From: Hoplostethus atlanticus
Taxonomy: Eukaryota > Chordata > Actinopteri > Trachichthyiformes > Trachichthyidae
Reading direction: 5' to 3'
DNA length: 64,000 bases
Assembly: GCA_034670405.1 (NCBI GenBank)
Contig: JAXDDX010000168.1
Coordinates: 434,001-498,000, forward strand
Of the stretch, positions 52,176 through 64,000 are shown piece after piece. The notes below the pieces were generated by a model. That model was not told the origin of the DNA and ran no database searches. It worked only from the letters and a program-made list of their open reading frames with translations. Each line of letters starts with the position of its first letter. Within the stretch, counting starts at the first letter, position 1. The position numbers were made by a program, and so were the translations under genes.

Positions 52176-55129
52176 TTTGTCTATTCACCTTAAGATGAAT
52201 CTGTAAATATCTGGCCCACTCTAACTACACCACCTCATAACACATTAGACCGCAGCGTCACTTTCCTGTGACTGCTGTGTAATTACTGACAAAATTGAGC
52301 CAAATTTGACACAGTTGGTTCTATGATTCATCATTCACCTGACTGGTTGTATATTCACTGGTAAGATTGTAGAATTTGAATGTCCTGTGGGAAAAATTGC
52401 TAATTATAGAGGAAAACATTGTCCAGCCTCTTTTGTATTAACAGCTTCTGAGTAATGACTAAGTGAAAGCTGCGCTAGGCAAGATTTTCACCAGGATGTG
52501 TATTGATAAGTAAGAATTTTCTTGTTAAAAAAAAAAAGAAAAGAAAATCATTTGTTTTTGCTCAAACAAATTTAAAGCCGCATTATGTAAAAAATGTATG
52601 TAAAAATCCAGCCATTTTATCAGCCTAAATCAGGAAGTGGGGCTGCAACACCATAATTAAAGAAATGAGAAAGTTTAAATATAAGGATTATCTGCATTTC
52701 TTGTTCGGCTATACATTATTCAAGCTATGTCTTTATGTTGCTGTCGACACCAACCACACGATCAAATTTTTCATGCATGAAAATCAATCAACAAATGTGA
52801 GTCTGACTCTGTGACACTAGTAACTGGTGGAAACAAGTCATCTCTATAATGTCCCTTGGTGGCGTGACTATAACCATTGCAGCAAATCACAAAGCACACA
52901 CAATTTTTGTAAAACACCCAAGCGGAAGGTTTGTAGTGTAATAACTGCCAATAATATAATACAAAAATAATAGAAATAATAATGAAACAACATCTTAGCC
53001 TGTGATGTAAAAACTTGTTAGTGACTGGTTATCATATTGCTAACTCAGCATTTTGTGGCTTAATGATGGAATAACGTCAACCAATAAATGTAAAATGTAT
53101 TTTAAAAATTTTTTTTAACAAAAACTAAGAGAAGCAAACAGTAATATTCAATTGGATTAAATGTTTATTTTTTTTTAGTAAATAACCTCTCCTAACCTCT
53201 TCTTTAAAATGGGCTTTTTAAGAAAAGGTCAACAAAATGTCATCCAGTTAATCTTGGGTGATGTCATAAAGGTAAGTAATGGTTAATTCTATTACATCAT
53301 TGTTGCAAGATATTATTACATTATTGGCTTTTCATAACATTATACGCTTTGTTACATTTAGTTTTATTACACTATTAGCATTTGTTACATTAAAGGTAGT
53401 TATTTCATTATAGGCCTCTTCAAGGTTCAACTGTCCGTACTTCTGCGGTGTGTTAGAACTTTGCGATAGCTTGACGGACGATGCTCTAAATGAGTTGTTT
53501 GAAACCGGAACGTATCTTTTCCCAGCGCTGAGATGAAATGCTATCGGCAGAGCCTCACATATATCCTAATCCGAAGGAGGTGCCGGACACATCACTCTCC
53601 CCGGCCAATCAATAGCCCTGACCACCGGCCACTATGAGGGCTTCATAAGGCGCTCGGTAAAACAGCCGCTAGGAAGACACATACACATACACATACACAC
53701 CCGCACACACACACACAAAACACGTGACTCTTCTGCCACTTCACAATGTATTCCGGAGTTTATATAATATAAATCCCTGAAATTTCATAATTCAAATGGG
53801 CCCTCAAACTATTCTGGAGAAACATATGTTCCATACAAAATAAGAGCAGAGTGAAAATAAATATTGTAGGATATTAAGTTAGCGGTCTAAAAACAGCACG
53901 CTTTCTCATATTAGCCAATACAATAGCCTGTAAAATTAGTGTTTATTTGAAGAAAAATAATACTGGCTCACTATAATTTGTCTCCTGTGGAAAGGTTTAA
54001 TAACCACTGTGCTAAAACCTCCACAAGGTAGTTGCTGGCTGTTATTAAGATGGATTAAATGACTACTAATAGACAAAGCTATCAAATACATTGACTAGAA
54101 TATAATCTTATTAGTTGGCCCGACAGTGTAACGCAAAGATACATGTTGATGGGAGCGAGGGCGGCGTGCGCATTTTCATTAACAGCTGATGTTAATGCCT
54201 GTCTGCTGACGCTGCTGATGGATTTTGGCAGCGGCAAGCCTTTTAGAGCCTCAAGGGAAAGGGTTTTCTATGAGAAGACGGCTCTCATTATGTTAGATAT
54301 GTGGCTTTGTGCTTTTTAGTTACCGTTATGCAAGTGCGACTGCACATTCACAGAACAACACACACACATGCGAACTCATGCAAAGACGGTGTGACCACTG
54401 TCATGGATGTGTGCTCGTACAAAGAGAAAGAAGACGGAGAGAGAGAGAGGGAGAGAGAGAGACTCTAACCTTGAGAACCAGCACTGCTGCTTTCAAATCT
54501 GAACAAAAAATCTCCAAGGAAATAGATTGTGACACTGAGTCAAAGCAATTTCATTGTGGTTGCCATGATAACAACACTGCTTTTGCACATCGCCGGCAAA
54601 ACACAACTTAAATTTGCCATTAAAGCGTAGCTCATCTGGACCGCGCCAACTATCACCAGCATATGTACTGAGAGCAGAGAGTACCACCCCCCCCCCCCCA
54701 CCCCCCCATAAGCGATGCAATGGGAAGGGCCGTGGGAGGGTTCAGAGTAAGACAGAGCCTAATTCCCAGTCCAGCCCAGTGGACCGATTCATTCTGGCGT
54801 TGTGAAGAAAGGCCAAGCCAACCACCAGGGTGGAGTGACCTGCTATTTTAGTTAAGCCCCATGAAAAGTCTTAAAGTAGAATGCCAGGCTGCTCGAATCT
54901 CCCCAATGCTGCAGTCGTGGAGAATCACACCTTAAATTGGAGACTAAAGACAGGACCCAAAGTTGCTTCCAGCTCATGAGTAGCTCTTTAGCACCATTTT
55001 GTCCAGTTTTTTTTTTTCAATAAATTTAAATTAAAAGGCAACAGAAGCTTTTTTTAAATTTGTGTAATTCAGATATGGGGTTGCTATGATCTTGGACATT
55101 TTAGTCAAAATCTGTGTATAAATCTCTTC
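52176..55129. other. Intronic DNA, mostly unrecognised
   Basis: A TATTATTACATTATT-rich stretch at about 53290-53400 resembles the inner arms of the 44.8-46.8 kb foldback. A block at 52480-52640 shares inverted words with about 60590-60760. C-run and GA-run simple repeats lie near 54690 and 54435. The block 54120-54270 is non-repetitive and could be conserved non-coding DNA. Confidence 0.35.
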
Positions 55130-55385
55130 AAGTCTTTCTTAAAGTTAGAGAGAAGAAAACCAAGGATCTTATCTATGATAAGTGCTCTTACTGTAAATAT
55201 TGTGTTGGTTTTTTTATAGTGCTCTTACTGCTATACTGTAAATATTGTGTCATTTTTGTTTTATTGTAAATAGTGTGAACTTGTTGCCCTTTGCACATTC
55301 CCGTTGAGCATTGCCACTTTCCATTTCACTGCACACCCTGTGTGTGTATGTGACAAATAAAGTTCTTGAATCTTGAAATCTTGAT
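55130..55385 (+). mobile_element. L2/CR1-type LINE 3' end with TCTTGAA tail
   Basis: Ends GTGTATGTGACAAATAAAGT then TCTTGAATCTTGAAATCTTGA, a classic L2-type 3' tail with short tandem heptamer-like repeats and no poly-A. Upstream, TACTGTAAATATTGTGT occurs twice. Only non-coding 3' sequence is present. Confidence 0.75.
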
Positions 55386-55519
55386 GATATCATTAGGAAG
55401 GCACTTTCTGGAGCTGCTCCAGTGGGAATGAACAGAAGACTGATGTTGTGGACACTGTGACAGTGGAGCTGTGGATTATTCCCTGTGGATCTTGTATATT
55501 CACTCAAACATTATCAGAT

Positions 55520-55800
55520 CATAGGAATAAAATACCTGTGAGGTGTTTTCGGGTGGATTTTAACTTGTCTGTTTTGCTTCTTTTTATCGCCAATGGATAT
55601 AACACAACAGTAATTCAACCTATAGCCAGTTCATGAAAGCTTTCACAATTGCTGTTCTGTCAGGTAGGTCTTTCCTGGGAAAACTCCTCTGGCACACAGG
55701 AAGTGATGCGTTTTGCGTTTCTAGTTTGAAACTCATAGAAGAACTGGGTAGTTAGCACGCTGTTTGATTGACAGGTGGTCTCTGCGAAGTGCAGTGCAGA
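55520..55800 (+). repeat. Dispersed repeat (pair with 39540-39770)
   Basis: Same ordered words as the other copy, with an added GGGAAAACTCCTCTGGCACA segment. Confidence 0.6.
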
Positions 55801-56620
55801 AACCATAGCGATGAGCGTTGAGTACCAAAGATGGAGACATTCTTTTTAAAAAAAGAATATATACAGATTTTCACTTTAATTAAACCAAGGTAGATGCACA
55901 TTAGCTTACGCAAATGGTTATGCCATCTGCCAAAACCCCTCATGGTGTCATTTGGCCCACTGTGTGAATGGCTTTAATTGGCCCATTGTCAGATGAGTCA
56001 TCAAAGGGCGCAGGGGAGAACCTCTGTACTTGCAGAGCATGCCGGGATATTACATGGCTGAACTACTGCTGCGCTGCCAGCATTTGACATCCACAAGACA
56101 AACAATAATGTATCTCCAGACGCACATACACACATTAGCCCCTTTTCAAATGAGAGCCTTGCATCACTCAGGCAGAAATGTTGCCACTGCCGACTGGGAG
56201 CCGGACCTCAACAACGGAGCACCAAACCTCACATCGCATCACCGTTGCCTTGCCTCACCAGCCGCTTGCCTCTGACAGTGCAGCATGTCTGATGACTAAG
56301 GCCGGTACCGGCCTGACAATGATCTGAAATCTCCCTGTAATCTGCTCGCTAACTGCCAAGTTCACTAGCGCTTCACAAGCATACAGGCCCCGTCTGCTTG
56401 GCCTCGCGTCAATGTCAAGCGCAAGGTCGGTTGATTCGTCGCTAAAGTGACATGGGAAATCTCCTAAGAGAAGTCTGAAGGTGGGCCACTTCGCCTGTCT
56501 GACTCTGTGTCCATGTTTAAGCAGGTGGAAGCTAACAGGGAGGCACAGGGACATCACATCTCAAGTGATCAACGTGGTTTGCAGCGTGGTGTTACGGCTT
56601 TTACATTCTGTGGAAATCTT
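55801..56620. other. Intronic DNA, nothing recognised
   Basis: CpG is slightly raised near 56170-56470, but there is no exon, repeat or structured element I can name. Confidence 0.35.
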
Positions 56621-56623
56621 TAA

Positions 56624-56756
56624 AGGTGCTATACGATGCATTGGTAGCCTCTATCTCACACCAGTGCTAGTGTTATAAATTACCACATTTCCCATGAAAC
56701 TCTTTGCTTCCTGCTTGTCCTACTCTCCCGGGCCACTAGGACACCCCAGAGCACCT
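56624..56756. mobile_element. 133-bp TTAA-flanked MITE
   Basis: TTAA at 56620-56623 and 56757-56760, with a perfect 7-bp terminal inverted repeat AGGTGCT/AGCACCT. Far too short to code. The TTAA-AGG end is the same style as in the larger elements nearby. Confidence 0.75.
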
Positions 56757-56984
56757 TTAATCTTAGAGGATAGTCAGATGTCTTAGACATTATTGTGAAG
56801 AGACTTAGGAATGAGGCACCTTTTTGATCTAATATACAGTATATCTGATACCAAGTTAGGATACTACTACCACAGGGTTAGAGGTTGGATGGTCCTATAT
56901 GTCCAATTATGAAAAAAACTGTATTTGACCTCTGTTGTGCTTCTCTGATCGCCTACTGGCTCAGTTTGAAAAGAGGTTGGAAAA

Positions 56985-57155
56985 TGGCAGTGAGCTACCA
57001 TGCAAGGTGCTGGTCTGATCATCGGGAGCAATTTGGGGTTCAGTGTCTTGCTCAAGGACACTTCGACATGTGGACAGGAGGAGCTGGGGATCAAACTGCC
57101 AACCTTGTGTTCAGTGGACAACCTGCTCTACCACTGAGCCACAGCCGCCCCAACT
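56985..57155 (-). mobile_element. tRNA-headed SINE-like repeat
   Basis: Second copy of the family at 15530-15725. On the minus strand it opens GGGGCGGCTGTGGCTCAGTG, has a box B-like GTTTGATCCCC and then GTGTCCTTGAGCAAGACACT. It lacks the far 3' GCGCTATATAAATG part and ends about 95 bp before the Rex3 copy. Confidence 0.7.
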
Positions 57156-57249
57156 TGTAATACAACTCGGTCACTAATTACCTAAATCTAAACCTTACGA
57201 TAGACCAATACTTTTTGTCATTAATGTAGTTAGTCATAGAATATAGTCA

Positions 57250-58535
57250 GAGAATGTGTGCAAACTATAGAGGCATCACATTACTCAGCCTCCCTGGGAA
57301 AGCCTACTCTAAGGTGCTGGAAAGGAGGGTTCGGCCGATAGTCGAACCTCATATCGAGGAGGAACAATGCGGATTTCGTCCCGGTCGTGGAACAACCGAT
57401 CAGCTCTTCACTCTCGCAAGGAGAGTTTTGTGGACCTGGAGAAGGCTTACGACCGGGTCCCACGGGAGATCCTATGGGAGGTCCTGCGAGAGTATGAGGT
57501 GAGGGGGCCACTACTCAGGGCCATCCAATCCATGTACACCCAAAGTGAGAGCTATATTCGGGTGCTCGGTAGTAAGTCGGACTCTTTTCCGGTTGGGGTT
57601 GGCCTCCGTCAGGGCTGCGCCTTATCACCAATCCTGTTTGTGATTTTCATGGACAGGATATCGAGGCGTAGCCATGTGGGGAGAGGGTTGCAGTACGGTG
57701 GGCTGGGGATCACATCACTGCTTTTTGCAGATGATGTGGTCCTGATGGCACCATCGGTCTGTGACCTCCAGCACTCACTGGGTAGGTTCGCAGCTGAGTG
57801 CGAAGCGGCTGGGATGAGGATCAGCACCTCCAAGTCTGAGGCCATGGTTCTCAGCAGGAAACCGGTGGACTGCCCACTCCGGGTAGGGAATGAGTCCTTA
57901 CCCCAAGTGAAGGAGTTTAAGTATCTGGGGGTCTTGTTCACAAGTGAGGGGACTATAGAGCGGGAGATTGGCCGGAGAATCGGAGTGGCAGGAGCGGTTT
58001 TGAGGTCACTCTACCGCACTGTCGTGACGAAGAGAGAGCTGAGCCAGAAGGCGAAGCTCTCGATCTACCGGTCAATCTTTGTCCCGACCCTAACCTATGG
58101 TCATGAGGGATGGGTCATGACCGAAAGAACGAGATCCAGGATACAAGCGGCTGAAATGAGTTTCCTCAGGAGGGTGGCTGGCGTCTCCCTTAGAGATAAG
58201 GTGAGAAGTTCAGTCATCCGGGAGAGACTCAGAGTAGAGCCGCTGCTCCTTTGCGTCGAAAGGAGTCAGTTGAGGTGGTTCGGGCATCTGGTCAGGATGC
58301 CTGCTGGGCGCCTCCCTAGAGAGGTGTTCCAGGCATGTCCAACGGGGAGGAGGCCCCGGGGCAGACCAAGGACCAGGTGGCGTGATTACATTTACGCATT
58401 GGCCTTGGAACGTCTTGGGATCCCCAGGGCAGAGCTGGCGGATGTGGCCAGGGAAAGGGAAGTCTGGGGCTCTCTGCTGGAACTGTTGCCTCCGCGACCC
58501 GACCCCGGATAAGCGGATGAAGATGAAGATGAAGT
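57250..58535 (+). mobile_element. Rex3-type (RTE clade) LINE, 5' truncated
   Basis: Starts inside the reverse transcriptase with NYRGITLLSLPGKAYSKVLE and GFRPGRGTTDQLFTLAR. After a frame change at about 57420 comes an uninterrupted 381-codon frame: FVDLEKAYDRVPREILWEVL, GLRQGCALSPILF, the catalytic LLFADDVVLM, FKYLGVLF and LRWFGHLVRM, ending PPRPDPG. Other family members have about 15 residues between LAR and FVDLEKA, so the frame change looks like a small deletion. The 3' end GGATAAGCGGATGAAGATG carries the short GATG-like tail known for Rex3. The long open frame suggests a young copy, but no endonuclease remains. Confidence 0.85.
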
Positions 58536-61323
58536 AGTTAGTCATATTAACAAACCGGAAAGTTGTGATGTTGCCAACATTAAGGAAAGACAAGCTGATC
58601 AAGTACCCAGAAAACTGACTTGTTTTAGGCTACGTTCACTCTGCAGCTCAAAGTATTCGCAATTCTTTTTTTTTTCCCTAACGTGACACAGATGTTATGT
58701 GTTATGTTATCAGTGTAAACTGAAAAAAGCTACATGGAGTTTTCAATTCAACTTGTATTTAAATGCTCAAATCAGAATTTGTCATAGTTGCCCTAACAAT
58801 ATGTAAATGTTACTAAAGAATAGATGAACAGTCATCCAAAGAAATATGAACAGCGACAGGAATTGAGCCTGCGGTGTGAACGAGACAAGACAACTCTAAG
58901 ACAACTTCTTGTCAGAGAGGTGATCGGCCCTCCAATCAGAATCCAGGAAAGGAGCGAGGAGAGCTGAGTCAGTTTAGCGAGGTCAGGTGAGTCAGTCGTG
59001 TTTTCTTGCAGATGATAAAAGGTGTCATAAAAGCGCTATGAAATTAACTGAAATGGTACGAGGGTGATGGAGATACCTGTTCTCCAAGCGAGGAGAATGA
59101 AGTGTACACCCCATTAAGGGATGGGTGTGGAGAAAGGTAGGTGAGGAAAAATGATTGCGGCATGTACCTGATGAGAGGCGACTGAGAAATGGCCTATCAT
59201 GGGACAGATGACTGAAGACTGCCCTATAAGGGAGGTGACTGAAACAGCAGATACCCAGGAGATCTCCAAGACAGTGGGGAGGAAGATGCCAGCTGCTCAC
59301 TCCGGATCCCACATTACATACAAATGCTCTTCTATTAACTTCTGAAAGCATGTATCTCTTTTGAAAACAGAAAAAACCCATTGTCATGGCTATATTTGAT
59401 TATGGAGACATTTTTGTATTCACATGTGGCACCTTCTACTTGACTGGATGCAGTTTACCACAGCGCCTTGCATTTTATTACAGGTGATAAATTTCACACT
59501 CACCATTGTGATTTATATGAGAACTTTGGCTGGTCTTCTTTAACACTACAAAGGCCAATGTAATTTGGCAGTCTAAGAGACCAACAAACAGTCAATTGAA
59601 TGGAGTAAATAGGCTGCACGATTATGGCAAAGATGATAATCCTGATAATTTTTCTATTGTGGTCACAATTATTAATCACAATTATTTGTCTCGGTTTCAG
59701 CAAACAAAATTATTTTGTTGCACTTTTGCACCTTATAGCAACACATATTTTAGCTTTTTCTTTTTTTCACTTTTACTGTCTTATTTAATAATAAATAATT
59801 ACTAAAATAGCAAATGGTAGAGAGTACTACATGGGGAATCTTAGTAAAACTTAGGTCAAGAAGGTGCTTTTTGGCCAGGGTACAGTATATATTAAAATGT
59901 CTTCCATTTTAAAAAATAAACATAGAAATAAATAAATCTACAAACCTAAGGCAAACTTACTGCACTTAATTGCACAGAATCTGTACTTGTTGGTCATCAT
60001 CTGGTTTAAGACCAAAGTATCTCTAAATGACAGACAATGGTCCACTTTTAGAAACTGAAACTTCTTTCTCACTTTGCTCATTGCTACTTTTTTCCAATGG
60101 TATGGTATTTTGGTCACATGGGTGCACGTTATGCAGTCAAAGGTTGTGGTTGGTCACGTGTAATGGAAGTGCTTGATATACCAAATAGGGACTTTCAGGG
60201 GAATTTAAACGATAGCAAGCAAAAGCAATTTGTCAAATGACATGATTATTAATTGTGGAAACATAAAAGTGCAATAATTATCTATCTTTAATTGTGCAGC
60301 CCTAGGAGTAAATCTAATTATTATTTCCTTGCATGATTTTTGAAAATCTAACCACAGTGGTTTGTGCAGGAGCTTTCATTCCAAATGGCAGTGAAAGGTA
60401 AGAAAAACAAAAAATCCAGTAAGATGTCAATAAACTGCATACAGCACTGCAGAGCTTATACCCCAGGACACCAAAGGGATGAGAGAGGCAAAAGATCTAA
60501 TGTTGGTGAGTCCAGCTTTCTCTGGACAGAGCGCTCATTCACTGCTCTTTAGGAGACAGTGTTGGATTTCACTCTTAAGTTTTAAATCATCACTTCCTGT
60601 GTGGAGAAGTTTTCCCACTAGTGACCATACCATATGCTCTTTTCTGTTGCAACCCCACTTACTGATTTGGGCTGATAAGACGGAATTTTTTATCTAGTGC
60701 AGCTTTAAATTTGTTTGAGCGTAAAAGATAAAACCCTTTTTTTACTTATCAATACACATAGTACCTCCTGAGACCATCCAGGCTATTGGTTTTGCTTGGC
60801 TCTTCCTGAACTGGCATTTTGTGCCAATACTTTCCATCAAACAGAGCAATAACTAGCCCTCCCCACCCTTGTCCCATTAAGATGCAAAAACAGAGAGAGG
60901 GAACCAAGGCCCAATCAATGACCCAACCAGGCAAGCATGGATAACACAGTCCAATCAGATCAGTGCTGAGCTCCTTCCATTTCCCCCTGGAGCTTTTGTC
61001 AGCTGGAAGCCAAACTAATAAACAATTCATAACCTGGGCTCACAATGACAGCACATCATTAACTCCACAAACGCTGTCTATATTTACTCAGGCAAATTCA
61101 GTTTCTCATGTGAAAATGACTTATGCATGACTGCTATGAATGTAAATAATGTAGAAGGCTTTGTCCTGATACAGGCCTGTGACTTCCAATTTATAATTCA
61201 ATAAAGCCATTTGCAGACCAAGAATAACGTCACTCTTTCAAAAGTCTGGGCTACCCTGCACTCAGCTTTCCTAGAATGCCATTTTTTTTAATCCTATTCT
61301 ATTCTATTCTATTCCAATCTTAA
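58536..61323. other. Intronic DNA, mostly unrecognised
   Basis: The AT-rich part 59580-60310 carries GATTATTAATCACAATTATT-type words and no frame. A repeat piece at 60560-60760 resembles 41470-41530 and, in inverse, 52480-52640. An ATTCT array lies near 61288-61312. Confidence 0.4.
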
Positions 61324-61587
61324 AGGGTAATTCCGGTATTTTTAAACCTGGGCCCTATTTGTACATATTTTGGGGTCTAAATGACTAATAGGTACAAAAA
61401 GTTTTGGAATTGCTCCAGTAGATCGCCTCAGCCGGCAGTCGCGAAACGGGCTGCAATGGCTGCAACGTAATCCATTGGGGCCACTGCGCCCGATCATCAT
61501 CCACTAAAAATGCTTGTTTTTGCCACTGACAGGCTCAGATTGTTATTCAAAGTGTCTGACAACATTACGGATAGGATCCCTACAGAG

Positions 61588-63700
61588 CTTAGCGTAAATT
61601 CAATCAGCAAGCTACCTTCTTCATTCATAATTCTGTCAGCTGGAGGCAAACATGCCCCGGCTCTGCATTGTCCAACCACCCTAGTCCATGCTCCTTTCTC
61701 CTCCTCTTTCATGCTCTCCAGAAACCAATCACTAACCATTTCCCTCTATTTGTACCCCCTCAGCTGCTTCCGTGTTTCTGTCATTTCAGCTGCCTAAACC
61801 GCACCAGTCTGACGGCTAAAACAAGCGCTGTCTTTAAAAACAAATTATATTGCAAGTATTGCTCACCCGTCGCCCCTCAGCCATCTTGTCGGATTCCGAT
61901 GATTTCCTCGGGAGCAGCCCGGCAATCCCAGAGTCCCAGCACGACCCCTACCCAGCCCCATCCCGCCGAAGCACCCATCTCACCGGCATCCAGACCGAGC
62001 TCGGTCACTCTCCTACGGCCCAGATCATTGTCTGCACAAGGCGGGCATGTCCCCCCGGAGTCAGGTTTGCATCACTTCCTCCTCCAAGACCGGGCCACCA
62101 CCGCTTCCGCCCCGGCTCCCCCCAGCTCTCGCTGCCCAACTCCGCGTCACCCCGACCAAACATTTGTGGGGTCACCACTTCCTGTCCACAAATCTAATCA
62201 AGCCTCACCTCCCTTTGCTGATTTTACGCTCACCATTTTGCTACCTCTCCTGCATCTAATGCTGTCTGCTCTCGAGAAGGGCCTCTTCACCCTCTCCTCC
62301 ATTTCATTCCTACTAGCATTTTACGGCTTTCTTCGGATCGCCGAGATTGCCTTTACTCCCACCCCTACTCATTTCCTGACACCTTCCTTTTCTCTTACGT
62401 CCAAATCATGGGTCAACACCCAATTAAGATTGGTCCTGCACCCCAGTTATTCAGGGCATTATTTCGGGATCGGCGCAGCCACTTCAGCTGCCATGCAGGG
62501 AATCTCCCCCGCTTCGCTGCATCCATACATCAGGCCATCCGATCGCTTCATCCCTAACCATTTGGTAAGCCCTGCATATTGCTGGTGGTGGTGATGCTAA
62601 CCCACTTTATCCCTTCCCTCTCATGCCCAGCCTCTATCTTTTCTCTAGTCTGCCGCCAGCTTCCGGCGGTCCCCACCTTCTGATGGCCAGCTCTGCCCCG
62701 CATCAGCCAGCTAGCTAGGAGGCCACCTCAGCCAGACCCAGCAGGTGGTAACGCAGGTCCGCTGTGGCCAGCTAGCTAGGAGGGCACCTCACTCAGACCC
62801 AGCAGGTGGTAATGCAGGTCCACTGTGGCCAGCTAGCTAGAGTAGTAGTAGGCCAGTGTAGTTCAATCGGGCTCCCATAATTCCTTGCCAGTTTCAGCCT
62901 TTTAGGAGGCCAGCTCACCCAGCTTCAGCAGCTGGTAACGCTGGTGCTCCCATCATTCCTTGCCGGATTTAGCTTCTCTCTTACTTTTTTTTTGGAGCCC
63001 AGCTTGCCCAGTCCGGCAGCCGGTACGCTGGCTCACGGCAGCCATCTTGCCCAGTCAGTCAGTTCAAGTCAGTCAGGTCTCCCGCACCCCTCTCACCTTC
63101 ATTCTCCTCCACCCCACTCCTCACCGTATTCCCTATTGTTTTGGGGGGTTCTCCTGTTGCCTATCTGCCCCCAGGGAGCTTCACCCTAGCACTGGATACC
63201 TTTGGAGTCTACGCCAAACCTATGCGCACGCACATTCTCTCATGTTGTTAATAAATTATTTGAATCGTAATCCTAGCCTCTCGTTATTTGGAATAGATCT
63301 TAGCGTAAGTTCAATCAGGAAGTCTACCACCTTCATTCATAATTCTGCCACCTGGAGCAAAACATGGCCCGGCTCTGCATTGTCCAACCACCCTAGCCCA
63401 TACTCCTTTCTCCTCCCCTCCCATGCTCTCCAGAAACCACTTCCCTAACCCCGTTCACTAACCATTTCCCTCTATTTGTACCCCCTCAGCTGCTTCCGTG
63501 TTCCTGTCATTTCAGCTGCCTAGACCACACCAGTCTGACGCACCACCTCCTCCTCCACCACCACCAGCATCACAACTCCATCAGATATCCAGAAGGGTCA
63601 GATCTTCATCTATCTGCCCCCAGGAAGCTTCACCCTACCTCTTGGAGTCTACACCAAACGCACACACTCTTCTCTCATGTTCATAATCCTAGCCTCTCGT
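61588..63700 (+). mobile_element. Tyrosine-recombinase retroelement fossil (DIRS/Ngaro-like), inserted in the foldback element
   Basis: It has split direct repeats in the order A1 (61588-61814), body, B1 (63161-63298), A2 (63299-63540), B2 (about 63610-63700). A1 and A2 both open CTTAGCGTAA and agree at about nine in ten positions by eye. B1 and B2 both run from CTATCTGCCCCCAGG to CCTAGCCTCTCG. This layout is known from Ngaro and related DIRS elements. The body has a region at about 62260-62560 that resembles a tyrosine recombinase. It is broken and much shorter than a whole family member, with no reverse transcriptase seen. Moderate age is likely; a Crypton-like origin is the alternative. 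Confidence 0.65.
62707..62841. repeat. 61-bp tandem repeat within the retroelement fossil
   Basis: Units begin CCAGCTAGCTAG at 62707, 62768 and 62829 (the third partial) and share GACCCAGCAGGTGGTAA. Looser relatives with CAGCAGCTGGTAACGC continue to about 62945. Confidence 0.85.
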
Positions 63701-64000
63701 GATTGAACCTTTGTTTAACCAGAAACCTTTGTTTAACCTCTTCCTGCAACAACTCACCTCTCGCAAGCGAGACCTCTCCTTGAGCGAGACTTCTGTTTCT
63801 GGTTAAACAAAGGTCTATCTCTGTAGGGATCCTTTCCGTAATGTTGTCAGTCACTTTGAATAACAATCTGAGCCTGTCAGTGGCAAAAACAAGCACTTTT
63901 AGTGGACGTACTTTGATCGGGTGCAGTGGCCCCAGTGGATTACGTTGCAGCCATTGCAGCCCGTTTCGCGACTGCCGGCTGAGGCGATCTACTGGACCAA

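Larger units (their letters stand above)
61324..64000. mobile_element. Second foldback element copy, interrupted and running off the window
   Basis: TTAA at 61320-61323 is followed by AGGGTAATTCCGGTATTTTT, the same terminus as the element at 24976. The left arm continues to GGATCCCTACAGAG (61587). The matching right part resumes at about 63701 and continues to the window edge, with the CCACTAAAAGTGCTTG region in inverse near 63890-63910. The 2.1 kb between is a different element. The outer right terminus lies beyond 64000. Confidence 0.8.

Noticed and set aside
57367-58512. 381-codon frame as a host gene
   Set aside because: All of its motifs are Rex3-type reverse transcriptase, with a truncated 5' end and a LINE-type 3' tail.
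61668-62594. 308-codon frame as a host gene
   Set aside because: It lies between split direct repeats inside a mobile-element fossil, begins within repeat unit A1, and only a recombinase-like part is recognisable.

Overview
The window is nuclear DNA from a bony fish, most likely a teleost. The evidence is one vertebrate multi-exon receptor gene with very long, repeat-packed introns, a Rex3-type LINE, L2-type LINE pieces, tRNA-headed SINE-like repeats, long TG/CA arrays and a dense set of TTAA-flanked non-autonomous DNA transposons. There are no operons, CRISPR arrays or bacterial signals.

The only host protein gene I can support is a GABA-A receptor beta subunit on the minus strand, best matched to beta1 (gabrb1). 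Its exons 4 to 9 lie at 39862-40082, 24709-24791, 20646-20780, 20119-20271, 12874-13127 and 9334-9675. All have consensus splice sites and compatible phases, and together encode about 395 residues, from the middle of the ligand-binding domain to the stop codon. Exons 1-3 (signal peptide and N terminus) were not found and probably lie beyond 64000. So 1-9333 is downstream flank plus 3' UTR, 9334-40082 is gene body, and 40083-64000 is most likely intron 3.

The rest is layered mobile DNA. Region 1-9333 has GATT and TG/CA arrays, an L2-like LINE fossil (5150-5960) and an 86-bp tandem duplication. The introns at 9.7-24.7 kb hold several related repeat pairs, an AT-rich inverted-repeat element set in a GA microsatellite (15214-16126), and one repeat in opposite orientations on either side of exons 6-7. 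Region 24.9-39.2 kb has a 603-bp foldback element, a hAT-type element with an exact 8-bp target duplication inside an older LINE (29104-30135), and the first of three copies of a 1.8-kb TTAA-flanked transposon. Region 40-64 kb has the other two copies of that transposon, a 1.9-kb foldback element (44848-46775), a Rex3 LINE (57250-58535), and a second foldback copy interrupted by a tyrosine-recombinase retroelement fossil with split direct repeats (61588-63700).

The observations most worth a second look are these. First, the trio of TTAA elements carries a perfect 96-nt palindrome with paired CCAAT boxes upstream of a conserved Kozak-type short coding exon. Second, the beta subunit has Asn, not the mammalian beta1 Ser, at the M2 site known for etomidate sensitivity. 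Third, the inverted repeat pair around exons 6-7 could shape splicing or circular RNA formation. Fourth, a split-direct-repeat element is nested in a foldback element. All family names come from recognition by eye; no search was run.
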